From NCBI RefSeq assembly GCF_965262965.1, contig NZ_OZ253573.1, positions 3,844,001 through 3,908,000 of the forward strand: DNA of 64,000 bases, in the 5' to 3' direction. This document shows positions 50,806 through 59,837 of the stretch, piece by piece. Position 1 is the first letter of the stretch, and each line of letters opens with the position of its first letter. The position numbers and the translations under genes are program-made. The DNA comes from Poriferisodalis sp965262965 (lineage in GTDB: Bacteria; Actinomycetota; Acidimicrobiia; Acidimicrobiales; Poriferisodalaceae). The notes beneath the pieces are model-generated. The model had not been told where the DNA came from, did no database searches, and worked only from the letters and a program-made list of their open reading frames with translations.

Positions 50806-52098
50806 CTAGAGGTCAGTTGAAGCTGAAGCTGGTGAGTCGGGATCTGCTGCATGGATAGTAAGCCGCAGCTCCGACTCGTCCAACACGCTGAACTCCGGCT
50901 CGCGTCCCGAGAGCGCGACGCTGTTGTCAAGGATGATCGGAACCCCTTCGCCCCGCTTCTCCATGAAATGGGAACGACCGATTGCGAGCCACTCTTCGTC
51001 AGGTATTGGGCATCTCGTCAGGAGACTGCAGAGCGTCTCATTGCGTGCCGTCTGCCGGTAGCGCAGCGAGTCGACGGTCAGGGAGTTCGCAAGCGCGCCG
51101 GGCGAGTACAGCTCAAGTCGGTCAACGAAGAGGCGGAGTCTGATCTTCGAGCCGTGAACTGCGTAGTCCCGATGGGCGACGGCGTTAACCACCGCTTCGA
51201 AGACAGCGGCCATGTCGTACTGGGGGCGGTCGACGCGGCCGACAGTTTTCATTGCGGCGCGGTTCATGTTGCGCGCAACGAACCGGCAGGCGTCGATGAT
51301 CTGGCGATCGAGTGGTCCGTAGATGTCTGCGGCGTCTAGCTGGTACGCATCAGTCCTCGAACCGGTCTGGACCGAGCTGCCGCGATAGGCGACGGCTTGG
51401 ACGTACGCGTTCCGAATCCAACGGTGCGGTTCGTTGCTTCCCATGAGCACCCCGGTGACCGTCGGCCTCAATTCTCCGTCATCTACGGACGAAGCCATGC
51501 CGAGTTTCGTGAGGAAGATCTCCCGGATTGGCTCTGACCGAGGGGTCTGGAATCGCTGCCACAGCGATGGGGCGAGGTCATCGAGGCTCGCGGCGCCGAC
51601 CACCTGCTCGTCGAAGCGAATCAGTCGGGCCTGGCTGCGCTGCTGGAAGAGGCGAGCGAGGAATTCGGACGACATGGCGCGCTTGGAATCCGCAACGCGG
51701 TGCAGGTAGCCGCCTGGACTGCGGTGCACGAACAAGCTTCGCGGCACCTCCACCTTGACCACGTCGACGGCCTGTCCTGTGCCGGTCGGCAGCGACAGTC
51801 GGTCTAGGACGTACTGCTCGAGCGGCGGAGTGATCTTGTCGTTGCAGACTTCCTTCACGAAGTCGACGACACTGTCGAGCCGGTCCCTAGGAATGCCCAC
51901 AAGATCCCTTGATTTGTCCTCGACACCGAGCACCACAACGCCGCCGCGGCGGTTAGCGAATGCGGCGATCTCGTCAGCCAGATTGTCCCTCGCCGGCCCA
52001 GCGATCTTGGCACCAGAGAACCGCACTTCCTTCAGTTCGAGAAAGCTCGTCTCGCCGAGCCGAATGGCGTCGAGCAGTTCCTTGCGGGAATCAAACAT
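50806..52098 (-). CDS. AlbA_2 (Schlafen-like) / RecG-like ATP-binding protein, putative defence component
   Basis: 430 residues. The N-terminal AlbA_2 domain (LGETSFLELKEVRFSG, LADEIAAFANRRGGVVVLGVEDK) is followed by a DNA-binding middle region. A GHKL-type ATPase segment reads FEAVVNAVAHRDYAVHGSKI near 290-305, with the family's RGEGVP motif near the end. Such proteins are annotated as RecG-like or transcriptional regulators and occur in toxin and anti-phage loci. Its ATG overlaps the end of the PHP-ATPase gene by eight bases, so the two are translationally coupled. The role is inferred. Confidence 0.82.
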   Translation of the reverse strand: MFDSRKELLDAIRLGETSFLELKEVRFSGAKIAGPARDNLADEIAAFANRRGGVVVLGVEDKSRDLVGIPRDRLDSVVDFVKEVCNDKITPPLEQYVLDRLSLPTGTGQAVDVVKVEVPRSLFVHRSPGGYLHRVADSKRAMSSEFLARLFQQRSQARLIRFDEQVVGAASLDDLAPSLWQRFQTPRSEPIREIFLTKLGMASSVDDGELRPTVTGVLMGSNEPHRWIRNAYVQAVAYRGSSVQTGSRTDAYQLDAADIYGPLDRQIIDACRFVARNMNRAAMKTVGRVDRPQYDMAAVFEAVVNAVAHRDYAVHGSKIRLRLFVDRLELYSPGALANSLTVDSLRYRQTARNETLCSLLTRCPIPDEEWLAIGRSHFMEKRGEGVPIILDNSVALSGREPEFSVLDESELRLTIHAADPDSPASASTDL

Positions 52099-54913
52099 CG
52101 CCAGACCCGGTCTCGAGTCTGCGATAGCGACGTTCGAGGGCGTCCCGGCCTCCCTCCATCACACGGCACACCTGGTCTCGCATTTGCGTGCCCTGCAGTG
52201 AACCCGAGTGCACGACCTGGCACTGGCCGGCAGCGAAGTCGAGAACATGGAGCATCTCGGCGTCGCCATTGACGACGATGTTGGGATTGTGCGTAACCGC
52301 GATGATTTGTCGACGCAGCTTGTTTTCCCGCATTTGCCGCACTACCAAGCTGTAGATCAACTGATTGTCGAGGTCATCCTCGGGCTGGTCGAGCACTAGG
52401 GGTTCGTCACCGTGCGCAAGCAGGAATGCGAGCATTGCCGCCGACCGCTGGCCAGCCGAACCTTGTCCAATCGGCACGAAGTCCGCGCCATTGCCGCCGC
52501 GGCTGTGTTCCACCTGGAGGCTGTCGGGAGGGAACCACGTCAGGAGTCGATCGAGAAACTCGGGGCTCTTGTCGCACTCGCGTTGGAAGTAGTTGTTGAA
52601 GTGTCCGCCGAAGACCACTTCTCCGCGACAGGCGCCGATGAACTGCTGACGAAGTGTGGCCAGCCGCCTCTCGATCTCGCTCTGGCGTTCGTCGAGCGCT
52701 TGGGGAAGACCTTCGAGCAGCCGATTGATGATTCCCTCGCCCGATGTCGTCTCGCTCGAGCCTCCGATGTCGGCGCTGAAGCGGTCATCCTCAACATTGA
52801 TCGCTTCGCGCAACGAACGCTCGGCCGCGCGTAGGTCGTCTCCGTACGCGACAAGCCTGATTCGCACAAATTCGTTCTGCGCGAGTGCTTGTGCGAGAAA
52901 GTCGATCCGCGCCTCGCTGACGGTGCGTCGCGCCTGCGCCACGACACGCAGCTGAGCTACTTGCTGTTTCGCGAGGTCGTCCCGCTGTGCTCGCAGCGCA
53001 ATGAGTCGGCCGACCTCCTCGGTCAATCGCTGGCGCTCTTGGACAAACTCCGCGTGCTGTGCAGGATCGCCGATGCCCTGATCGTCGAGCGTTGCGACAG
53101 TTTGGTCGTAGGCCTCACGAATCCGGTCAACCGCGACGCGCCATGCACTGTTCCTCAGTTCGGACCGCAGTCGCTCGACCTGCCGGCGCCCCCGCGCTGC
53201 TGCTTGCCGCAACTCCTCCGCTGCAGTGGTCACGATGGAGTCCAGTTGCTCGATGATCGCGACCGCGGTTTGGTCGTCCTCGGCGTCCGCATCGAACAGG
53301 TCGGCAGGTACGTCCTCCGTGCCTAATTGTCCAGCGATCTCGTCAACACGTGCGAGCGCTGCGTCGGCCACGTCGAAGTGCCGGTCGAGTTCGCGACGTT
53401 GACGTTCGGCCTCTCGGTGCGACTGCAAGGCCGCTGCATGACCAGCGCCTTCGAACGCCTCGAGCTTCCGGTCGGTGTCTTCGAGCGCGACGTCAACCTC
53501 GCCGCGGCGACTCAGTTGCCGATCGAGCTCGCGTAGCCTCGCTCGCGTCTCGTTGAAGCCTTGCTGCGCCGTGATCAGACTGTCCGCTCGGTCGGCGGTC
53601 CCGGCACCGTCATCAATGAGGTCGAGCAGTGCCCGCTGGTTGTCGCCCGCGAGTTCGGCGATCTGGCCTTGGCTGAAGATACGGACGGGGAAACGCTCTG
53701 GAGTGACGTGCTGCGCCGACGACTTGGTCCAGTCGCCGCCGTGTGAGCGGTCCTCCACCACCCGGTCAGCGTCACCGCCGTCTTGGTTCCAATGCACTCG
53801 ATGATCGACGTGATCGCGGACCAACGTCCATTGAACGCGAGTTTTCTCTTCGAGACCTCCCTCGGCACCGCGATCGCGGGGGACTTGGGCAAATCGCTCA
53901 AAGGTGACGCGGGCTGAACTGCGCTCGTCGAGGTTCTTGAGCTCTGTTTCCCGGCGAGCTGCGAGACGCAGGCAATGAAGCACGGTGGATTTTCCCGTAC
54001 CTCGACCTCCGATCAGAACGTTGAGCCACGGACTGAATCTCACCTCTGCCGTCTGGCCGCGGCCCATATAGCGCGCGTCGGCGATTTCGATCGCTCGGAT
54101 GTGGTGGGCGGGTAGCAGCGGTGGCATCGCGGGTTCAGACACGTCGCTGCGCTGCACGGAGAATCTCTCGCCGTCGAGGAGAGCCAAGCGAAGCCCCTCA
54201 ATGGACGGTTCTTCCATCTTGATCCACGTGTAGTGGGACCCCGGATGCTTGTGACCGTTGCCACCCGAGAGCCTGTGGGAATCCGAGCCCAACACCTCCG
54301 CCCACGCGAGACGGTGCTGCCGATAGAGATCGTGCTTCGCTGCCGAACTGTCCGCGACTTCGACGGCGAACAAGTAACCGCTGGTCAGCACTGGCTCCAA
54401 CGTGTTGCCTGTCAGCTCCCAGAGACCCTTGTCTCGGTCAACGTGGGCTGGGATCGCAATTCCGCCGAGATCGACGATTTGTTTCACGACCTCGATGACG
54501 GACTTATCGGCCGCTTGCTTGTTAGCGCCTCGTTCGCCGTGGTATCCGACGGCGCCGAGCAGGCTGTCGATGTCGCTGGCCTGCTTGCTGGGATCGAAGA
54601 TGGCGAGCACATGCGTGCCGCCGCTTGCGGTGACCTCGACGCCAGGGAACAGATAGAGAGGTCGATACTCAGCATGCGACTCGTCCTCCAAGCCGTGCAC
54701 GGCCGACTTGAGCCGATCGATCCATTCGCCGGAATTGTGATCAGTGATCGCGACGCAGTCGATGCCCGCCCGCATGAAATCAAGCAGCCAGTCTCGTGGC
54801 GTTACCGTGTTTGGGTCGCGATAGTCAGACGATGCAGGGGTGTGGGTGTGGAAGTCGAACTTCCACCAGCGCGCCCCCGGGTAGCTCCAAGAACTGGCGT
54901 CGTGGGCTGGCAT
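52091..54913 (-). CDS. PHP-domain SMC-like ATPase (TrlF type), putative anti-phage protein
   Basis: 940 residues. An N-terminal PHP phosphoesterase has HTHT (His22, His24), AITDHNSG, PGVEVT, IPAHVDRDKG and LGSDSHRL metal-binding motifs. Walker A is GGRGTGKST near 302-310. A coiled coil runs roughly from 455 to 700, and the ABC signature-like GQGSAGQRSA, Walker B LVLDQPEDDLDNQ near 838 and IIAVTHNPNIV complete the head. PHP-plus-SMC-like ATPases include proteins reported as anti-phage in large screens (the Ppl type, from memory). The ATG at 54913 follows its own TACCTT box; the frame extends to 55051 without homology. Codon choice looks less GC-rich than its neighbours', which suggests acquisition. 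Confidence 0.85.
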   Translation of the reverse strand: MPAHDASSWSYPGARWWKFDFHTHTPASSDYRDPNTVTPRDWLLDFMRAGIDCVAITDHNSGEWIDRLKSAVHGLEDESHAEYRPLYLFPGVEVTASGGTHVLAIFDPSKQASDIDSLLGAVGYHGERGANKQAADKSVIEVVKQIVDLGGIAIPAHVDRDKGLWELTGNTLEPVLTSGYLFAVEVADSSAAKHDLYRQHRLAWAEVLGSDSHRLSGGNGHKHPGSHYTWIKMEEPSIEGLRLALLDGERFSVQRSDVSEPAMPPLLPAHHIRAIEIADARYMGRGQTAEVRFSPWLNVLIGGRGTGKSTVLHCLRLAARRETELKNLDERSSARVTFERFAQVPRDRGAEGGLEEKTRVQWTLVRDHVDHRVHWNQDGGDADRVVEDRSHGGDWTKSSAQHVTPERFPVRIFSQGQIAELAGDNQRALLDLIDDGAGTADRADSLITAQQGFNETRARLRELDRQLSRRGEVDVALEDTDRKLEAFEGAGHAAALQSHREAERQRRELDRHFDVADAALARVDEIAGQLGTEDVPADLFDADAEDDQTAVAIIEQLDSIVTTAAEELRQAAARGRRQVERLRSELRNSAWRVAVDRIREAYDQTVATLDDQGIGDPAQHAEFVQERQRLTEEVGRLIALRAQRDDLAKQQVAQLRVVAQARRTVSEARIDFLAQALAQNEFVRIRLVAYGDDLRAAERSLREAINVEDDRFSADIGGSSETTSGEGIINRLLEGLPQALDERQSEIERRLATLRQQFIGACRGEVVFGGHFNNYFQRECDKSPEFLDRLLTWFPPDSLQVEHSRGGNGADFVPIGQGSAGQRSAAMLAFLLAHGDEPLVLDQPEDDLDNQLIYSLVVRQMRENKLRRQIIAVTHNPNIVVNGDAEMLHVLDFAAGQCQVVHSGSLQGTQMRDQVCRVMEGGRDALERRYRRLETGSGDV

Positions 54914-54919
54914 GTGCCC

Positions 54920-54925
54920 AAGGTA
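54920..54925 (-). promoter_or_regulatory. Leaderless-type -10 box of the PHP-ATPase operon
   Basis: Minus-strand TACCTT ends 6 nt before ATG 54913, fixing that start over upstream in-frame codons. Confidence 0.5.
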
Positions 54926-55115
54926 GCGAGCGCACGTGGTCGGACTGGTGCTGATGTGCGGATTGAAGCGACGGCGGGCTTCGAGACGCTGAATCGCGAA
55001 GTGTTGAGCGTTGACGGTCGGCAGGGGCAGATTGGCTGCTTCGGGTTGCACTGCCCAGCGGCCACAATGGGGTCATCGAAGTCACAGCTGCGCACTCAAC
55101 CCCCGGAGTATCGTG

Positions 55116-58100
55116 ATGAGCCTCGCAGAGACGTACCGGTTGTCGGGGCGCTATACCGACGACCACGGCATGTCGTTCATGACCGGGCTGCAGGCCTTGG
55201 CCCGGCTGCCGATCGAGCAGCTGCGGGCCGACCGTCGAGGCGGACTGCGCACCGCTGCGTTCGTGTCGGGATATCCCGGCTCGCCGCTGGGCGGCTACGA
55301 CGCTGCGGTAGCGGCGGCGCGTGCAGCGACTGATCTGCCGATCGTCCATTCGCCCGCCGTGAACGAGGAGCAGGCCGCCACTGCGGTCATGGGCAGCCAG
55401 CTGGCCACGACACGCCCCGACGCCCGCTACGACGGCGTCGTCGGTATCTGGTACGGCAAGGCCCCTGGCGTGGACCGTGCCACAGATGCGCTGCGTCACG
55501 CGGTGTTTGCGGGTGCGGATCCACAGGGCGGCGCAGTGGCCATCGCCGGCGATGACCCGGCCGCCAAGAGCTCGACCATCCCGTCGAGCTCGGCGGGCAC
55601 CATGGCCGACCTGCACATCCCGGTGCTGTATCCGGGCACCCCCGCCGAGGCGCTCGACCTGGGCCGCCATGCGATCACCATGTCGCGTGCCACCGGCTTG
55701 TGGACGAGCTTGAAGATTGTGGCCGACGTCGCCGACGGAGCGGCCACCGTGCTGCTCGACCCGGACCGCTTTGAACCGACCATTCCGACCATCGACGGCG
55801 AGCCGTACCGGCACGCACCCGACGGCTACCTGCTGACGCCGCACACGGTGGACATCGAGCGCGAGATCATCGAGGTCAGATATCCGCTGGCCATTGCCTA
55901 TGCCGCGGCGAACCGGCTCAACGAAGCGACCGTCGACCCGCCAGACGCCTGGATCGGGATCGTGGCGTCAGGCATCACCTACCGCGAGGTACGCGAGGCC
56001 CTGCGACGGCTCGGGCTGACCGATGACGCGTCTGTGCACGGCGCGGGCATCCGGCTGGTCCGCATGGGCATGCCCATCCCCTTCAGCGCCGAGCGGGCAC
56101 GACACTTCGCGCGAGGGCTGTCCGAGTTGTTCGTTGTCGAGGAGAAGAGCCCCAATATCGAGTCGCTGCTGACCGACGCGCTGTACAACCAGTCGCATCA
56201 TCCCCGCATCGTCGGCAAGGCCGACGAACAGGATCGGATGCTGCTGGCATCCCATGGCGCACTCACCGCCGACGAGCTGATCGGACCGCTGCGCAGCCGC
56301 CTGCGCGAACGCATCGGCGACCGACTGGTGCCAGAGCCGCCGCAGCGGGTTCGTATCGAGTTGCCGCTCGCGCAGAGTCGCAGCCCGTATTTCTGCTCGG
56401 GATGCCCGCACAACCGCTCGACGGTGGTGCCGGACGGCTCGCTCGTGGGCGCCGGAATCGGCTGTCACACGATGGCGTTGCTGATGGACCCCGACCGGGT
56501 CGGCGACATCGTCGGACTGACATGCATGGGCCAGGAAGGCACCCAGTGGGTTGGGATGGAGCCCTTCGTCGAGACGCGGCACATCTTCCAGAACCTCGGC
56601 GACGGAACCTACTTCCATAGCGGCCAGCTCGCCATCACCGGAGCGGTCGCCGCCGGATCGAACATCACCTACAAGCTGCTGTGGAACCGTGCCGTTGCGA
56701 TGACGGGCGGACAGGACCCCGCCGGCCAGCTGAGTGTGCCCGATGTCGCTGCGGCACTGCTCGCGGGCGGTGTCGCGAAGGTGCTGGTGACCACCGACGA
56801 CCCGTCCGCCTACCGCACCCGGACCCTCCCCGCCGGCGTCGAGGTGTGGAGTCGCGACCGGCTCGACGAAGCTCAGGAATTGCTGGCGGGCATCGACGGC
56901 GTGACCGTGCTGATTCACGATCAGCAGTGCGCTGCAGAGGCGCGCCGGCATCGCAAACGAGGAACACAGCCCACGCCGACCCAGCGCGTCGTCATCAATG
57001 AACGCATCTGCGAGGGATGCGGGGACTGCGGCGACAAGAGCAATTGCCTGTCGGTGCAGCCCGTCGACACTCCCTTCGGGCGCAAGACGCGCATCGATCA
57101 GACGACCTGCAATCTGGATTACTCCTGCCTCGACGGCGACTGCCCGTCATTCATGACCGTGATCCAGGCGGGGCCGCTGCGCACCGCGGTGCGCGAGATG
57201 CTCGCACCGCTGCGTCGGCGCTCGTTGTCCGGCGACGACGCCTCAAGTTCCCGAGCCGAACCGCCCGCCGAGTTGCCGGCGCCTGTCCCCGTCGTGGGTC
57301 CTGACGCCGTGTCGGTGCGCATGTGCGGGATCGGCGGCACGGGCGTGGTGACGGTCAATCAGGTGCTCGGAACAGCGGCGATGTTCGACGGTTTCGAAGC
57401 GCGAGGCCTCGACCAGATCGGTCTTTCGCAAAAGGCCGGCACTGTTGTCGGCGATCTGCGATTCACCCGGCTCGACACGCCCACCACGGCGAGGCTAGGC
57501 AGCGGTCAGGCCGACGTGATCCTGGCCTTCGACCTGCTGGTCGCAGCCTCGGCGGCGGGCCTCGATGTGGCCGATCCGCAGCGCACTGTGGTCGTCGGCT
57601 CGATTTCGGCGACGCCGACGGGCGCAATGGTGGCGGACCCGACGATCGACATGCCCGCAGCCGACGAGCTGACCGAGCGTGTCGCTGCGGTCACACGAGC
57701 GGATTGCCGACACTGGGCCGACGTGAGCGCGATCGTGACGGCGCTGTGCGGCTCGGCAGTCACCGCCAACGTCTTCGTGGTTGGGATGGCCACCCAAGCC
57801 GGTGCGTTGCCGCTGACTCCGGCCAGCATCGAAGCCGCCATCGAGCTGAACGGCGTCGCGGTCGCTGCGAACCTCGCCGCGTTTCGCTGGGGTCGCACGA
57901 TGGTCGCCGAGCCAGCACTGGTCGAAGCCGCCGTTGGCGCGGCGGTGCCTGGCACCGTCGACGATCCCGGCGCCAACGTGCCGGACGGCCTCGCGGAGCG
58001 CGTGGGATCACTGGCAGGCGGCAGCCTGGCAGCGGAGGATCTGACGCGTTTCGTGGCTGAGTTGTGCGCCTACCAGTCGTCCAGGCTCGCAATGCAGTAC

Positions 58101-58667
58101 CTCGACGCCCTCGAGCCCGTGGCCCGGGCGGATCGTGGAGCCGGCGATGGCTCCCGCAGGCTGACAGCGGCCGCGGCAGCGGGGCTGTTCAAGCTGACCG
58201 CCTACAAGGACGAGTACGAAGTTGCCCGCCTCATGTGCGATCCCGCGGCGAACGCAGTGGCTGCCGATCTGGCGGCGTCGAGCGGCGGGGTCGTCGCATG
58301 GAAGCTGCACCCGCCGGTGCTGCGGGCGCTGGGCCGAACCACCAAGGTGCGCATCGGCATGGCATGGCGGCCGGTGTTCGCACTGCTTGGCCGCGGCAAG
58401 CGTTTTCGAGGCCGCTGGTTCGACCCGTTCGGGCACACCGAGGTACGCCGCACGGAGCGTGCGCTTCGAGGCGAGTACCTCGCGGGCGTGGGGGCCGCAT
58501 GCGCAGCGCTGGAACGCGACCCGGGCGCCGCCCGCTATGAACAGGCGGTCGCCGTCGCCGGATTGGCCGACAAGGTGCGCGGCTACGAGGACATCAAGAT
58601 GGCCTCCGTGGAACGATTCCGCACCGCGCTGGCCGAGCGAGTCGAGGAGCTGGCTGAGCCGGATTGA
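55116..58667 (+). CDS. Indolepyruvate ferredoxin oxidoreductase family protein (IorA-IorB fusion)
   Basis: A 1183-residue enzyme that oxidatively decarboxylates aryl or branched 2-oxoacids to acyl-CoA using ferredoxin. An alpha-type domain (AAFVSGYPGSPLGGYD) leads to the TPP domain with FCSGCPHNRSTVVPDG near 425. Cysteine clusters follow: ICEGCGDCGDKSNC near 630, then TCNLDYSCLDGDCPS. The gamma domain (MCGIGGTGVVTVNQVLG) begins near 730 and a long C-terminal DUF6537-type region ends the protein. ATG 55116 has GGAG about ten bases upstream; the overlapping GTG 55113 is also possible. Substrate class is inferred from family. Confidence 0.88.
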   Translation: MSLAETYRLSGRYTDDHGMSFMTGLQALARLPIEQLRADRRGGLRTAAFVSGYPGSPLGGYDAAVAAARAATDLPIVHSPAVNEEQAATAVMGSQLATTRPDARYDGVVGIWYGKAPGVDRATDALRHAVFAGADPQGGAVAIAGDDPAAKSSTIPSSSAGTMADLHIPVLYPGTPAEALDLGRHAITMSRATGLWTSLKIVADVADGAATVLLDPDRFEPTIPTIDGEPYRHAPDGYLLTPHTVDIEREIIEVRYPLAIAYAAANRLNEATVDPPDAWIGIVASGITYREVREALRRLGLTDDASVHGAGIRLVRMGMPIPFSAERARHFARGLSELFVVEEKSPNIESLLTDALYNQSHHPRIVGKADEQDRMLLASHGALTADELIGPLRSRLRERIGDRLVPEPPQRVRIELPLAQSRSPYFCSGCPHNRSTVVPDGSLVGAGIGCHTMALLMDPDRVGDIVGLTCMGQEGTQWVGMEPFVETRHIFQNLGDGTYFHSGQLAITGAVAAGSNITYKLLWNRAVAMTGGQDPAGQLSVPDVAAALLAGGVAKVLVTTDDPSAYRTRTLPAGVEVWSRDRLDEAQELLAGIDGVTVLIHDQQCAAEARRHRKRGTQPTPTQRVVINERICEGCGDCGDKSNCLSVQPVDTPFGRKTRIDQTTCNLDYSCLDGDCPSFMTVIQAGPLRTAVREMLAPLRRRSLSGDDASSSRAEPPAELPAPVPVVGPDAVSVRMCGIGGTGVVTVNQVLGTAAMFDGFEARGLDQIGLSQKAGTVVGDLRFTRLDTPTTARLGSGQADVILAFDLLVAASAAGLDVADPQRTVVVGSISATPTGAMVADPTIDMPAADELTERVAAVTRADCRHWADVSAIVTALCGSAVTANVFVVGMATQAGALPLTPASIEAAIELNGVAVAANLAAFRWGRTMVAEPALVEAAVGAAVPGTVDDPGANVPDGLAERVGSLAGGSLAAEDLTRFVAELCAYQSSRLAMQYLDALEPVARADRGAGDGSRRLTAAAAAGLFKLTAYKDEYEVARLMCDPAANAVAADLAASSGGVVAWKLHPPVLRALGRTTKVRIGMAWRPVFALLGRGKRFRGRWFDPFGHTEVRRTERALRGEYLAGVGAACAALERDPGAARYEQAVAVAGLADKVRGYEDIKMASVERFRTALAERVEELAEPD

Positions 58668-58717
58668 GGCGTCCGACCCCTTGCATGGGTGTTTCGGGGA
58701 GGCTCGGGCACCATCGG

Positions 58718-58723
58718 TACCCT
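58718..58723 (+). promoter_or_regulatory. Leaderless-type -10 box of tyrA
   Basis: TACCCT ends 7 nt before GTG 58731, which selects that start among several in-frame GTG codons. Confidence 0.5.
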
Positions 58724-58730
58724 TGCGTTC

Positions 58731-59837
58731 GTGGCCGTGGATTCGCCTTCCAACTCGCATGATGCAAGTTCACCGAAGCGCGCCCAAGTGGTCGGCACCG
58801 GGCTCATCGGCGGCTCCGTCGCCGCTGCGCTGCGAAAGTCCGGCTGGCACGTCACGGGTCGAGATGAAGTGGTTGCCCATGCGCAGCGAGCGCTCGAACT
58901 CGGCTGCTTGGATGCGGTCGGGACCGACACTGAGGCCTCGTTCTGGGTCGTCGCGGTGCCCACAGCGCGCTTGACCGCAGAAGTGAAACGCGCGTTGGCT
59001 CACAGCGCCGCGGCCGCAGCTGTGGTGACAGACACGGGCAGCGTCAAGACGGCAGTGTCGGAATCGGTCAGCGACCCTCGCTTCGTGCCTGGCCATCCCA
59101 TGGCAGGCTCCGAGCAAGAAGGTGTCGACGGAGCGAACCCTGACATGTTCGCCGGAGCGGTGTGGACGCTCACGCCCACCGACGCCACCGACGATCACGC
59201 GCTGCGCACCTGCCAGCGGGTGCTCGCGGCATTCGGCTCCGATGTGGTCACGATGACTCCGCAGCGCCACGACGCGCTCGTTGCCGTTGTCAGCCATGTC
59301 CCGCACCTGACAGCGGCGTCGCTCATGTGCCTTGCGGACGACCGGGCGCTCGACGACGCACCCCTGCTGCGGCTCGCCGCTGGCGGCTTTCGCGACATGA
59401 CCCGCATTGCAGCCGGCCACCCTGGTATCTGGCTCGACATCTGCGGGGAGAACCGCGACGCCATCGTGTCGGTGCTCGACGAGCTCGCCGAGCGTCTGGC
59501 GCAGGTCCGTGATGTCGTGGCAACTGCGGATCGCGATGGCCTGCGCGACGTGCTGACCCAGGCGCGCCGAGCCCGAACAAACCTGCCGTCTCGCTATGTC
59601 CGTCCCCAGGAGCTGCTCGAAGTGCGGGTGCCGATTCCGGATCGCAAGGGCCAGATTGCCGCCATCACCATGCTCGCAGCCGACTGCGATGTGAACGTCG
59701 CGGACATCGAGGTGGCGCACTCGCCCGAAGGCTCCGAAGGCGTGCTGGTGCTCGTGGTGGCACGCACCGAAGCCCAGCGCTTTCTGGCTGCGCTGGCGGG
59801 GCAGGGCTACCACCCGACGACGCGCGATCTGGCATGA
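58731..59837 (+). CDS. tyrA: Prephenate dehydrogenase with C-terminal ACT domain
   Basis: 368 residues. The NAD-binding GTGLIGGS is at 22-29, then TDTGSVKTAVSE and PGHPMAGSEQEGVDGA, which contain the catalytic and substrate residues. FRDMTRIA is conserved. The last 80 residues (VRVPIPDRKGQIAAITMLAADCDVNVADIEV in parts) form an ACT domain, which implies feedback by an amino acid, probably tyrosine. It oxidises prephenate to 4-hydroxyphenylpyruvate. It overlaps the aroA-cmk gene by ATGA. Confidence 0.9.
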   Translation: MAVDSPSNSHDASSPKRAQVVGTGLIGGSVAAALRKSGWHVTGRDEVVAHAQRALELGCLDAVGTDTEASFWVVAVPTARLTAEVKRALAHSAAAAAVVTDTGSVKTAVSESVSDPRFVPGHPMAGSEQEGVDGANPDMFAGAVWTLTPTDATDDHALRTCQRVLAAFGSDVVTMTPQRHDALVAVVSHVPHLTAASLMCLADDRALDDAPLLRLAAGGFRDMTRIAAGHPGIWLDICGENRDAIVSVLDELAERLAQVRDVVATADRDGLRDVLTQARRARTNLPSRYVRPQELLEVRVPIPDRKGQIAAITMLAADCDVNVADIEVAHSPEGSEGVLVLVVARTEAQRFLAALAGQGYHPTTRDLA

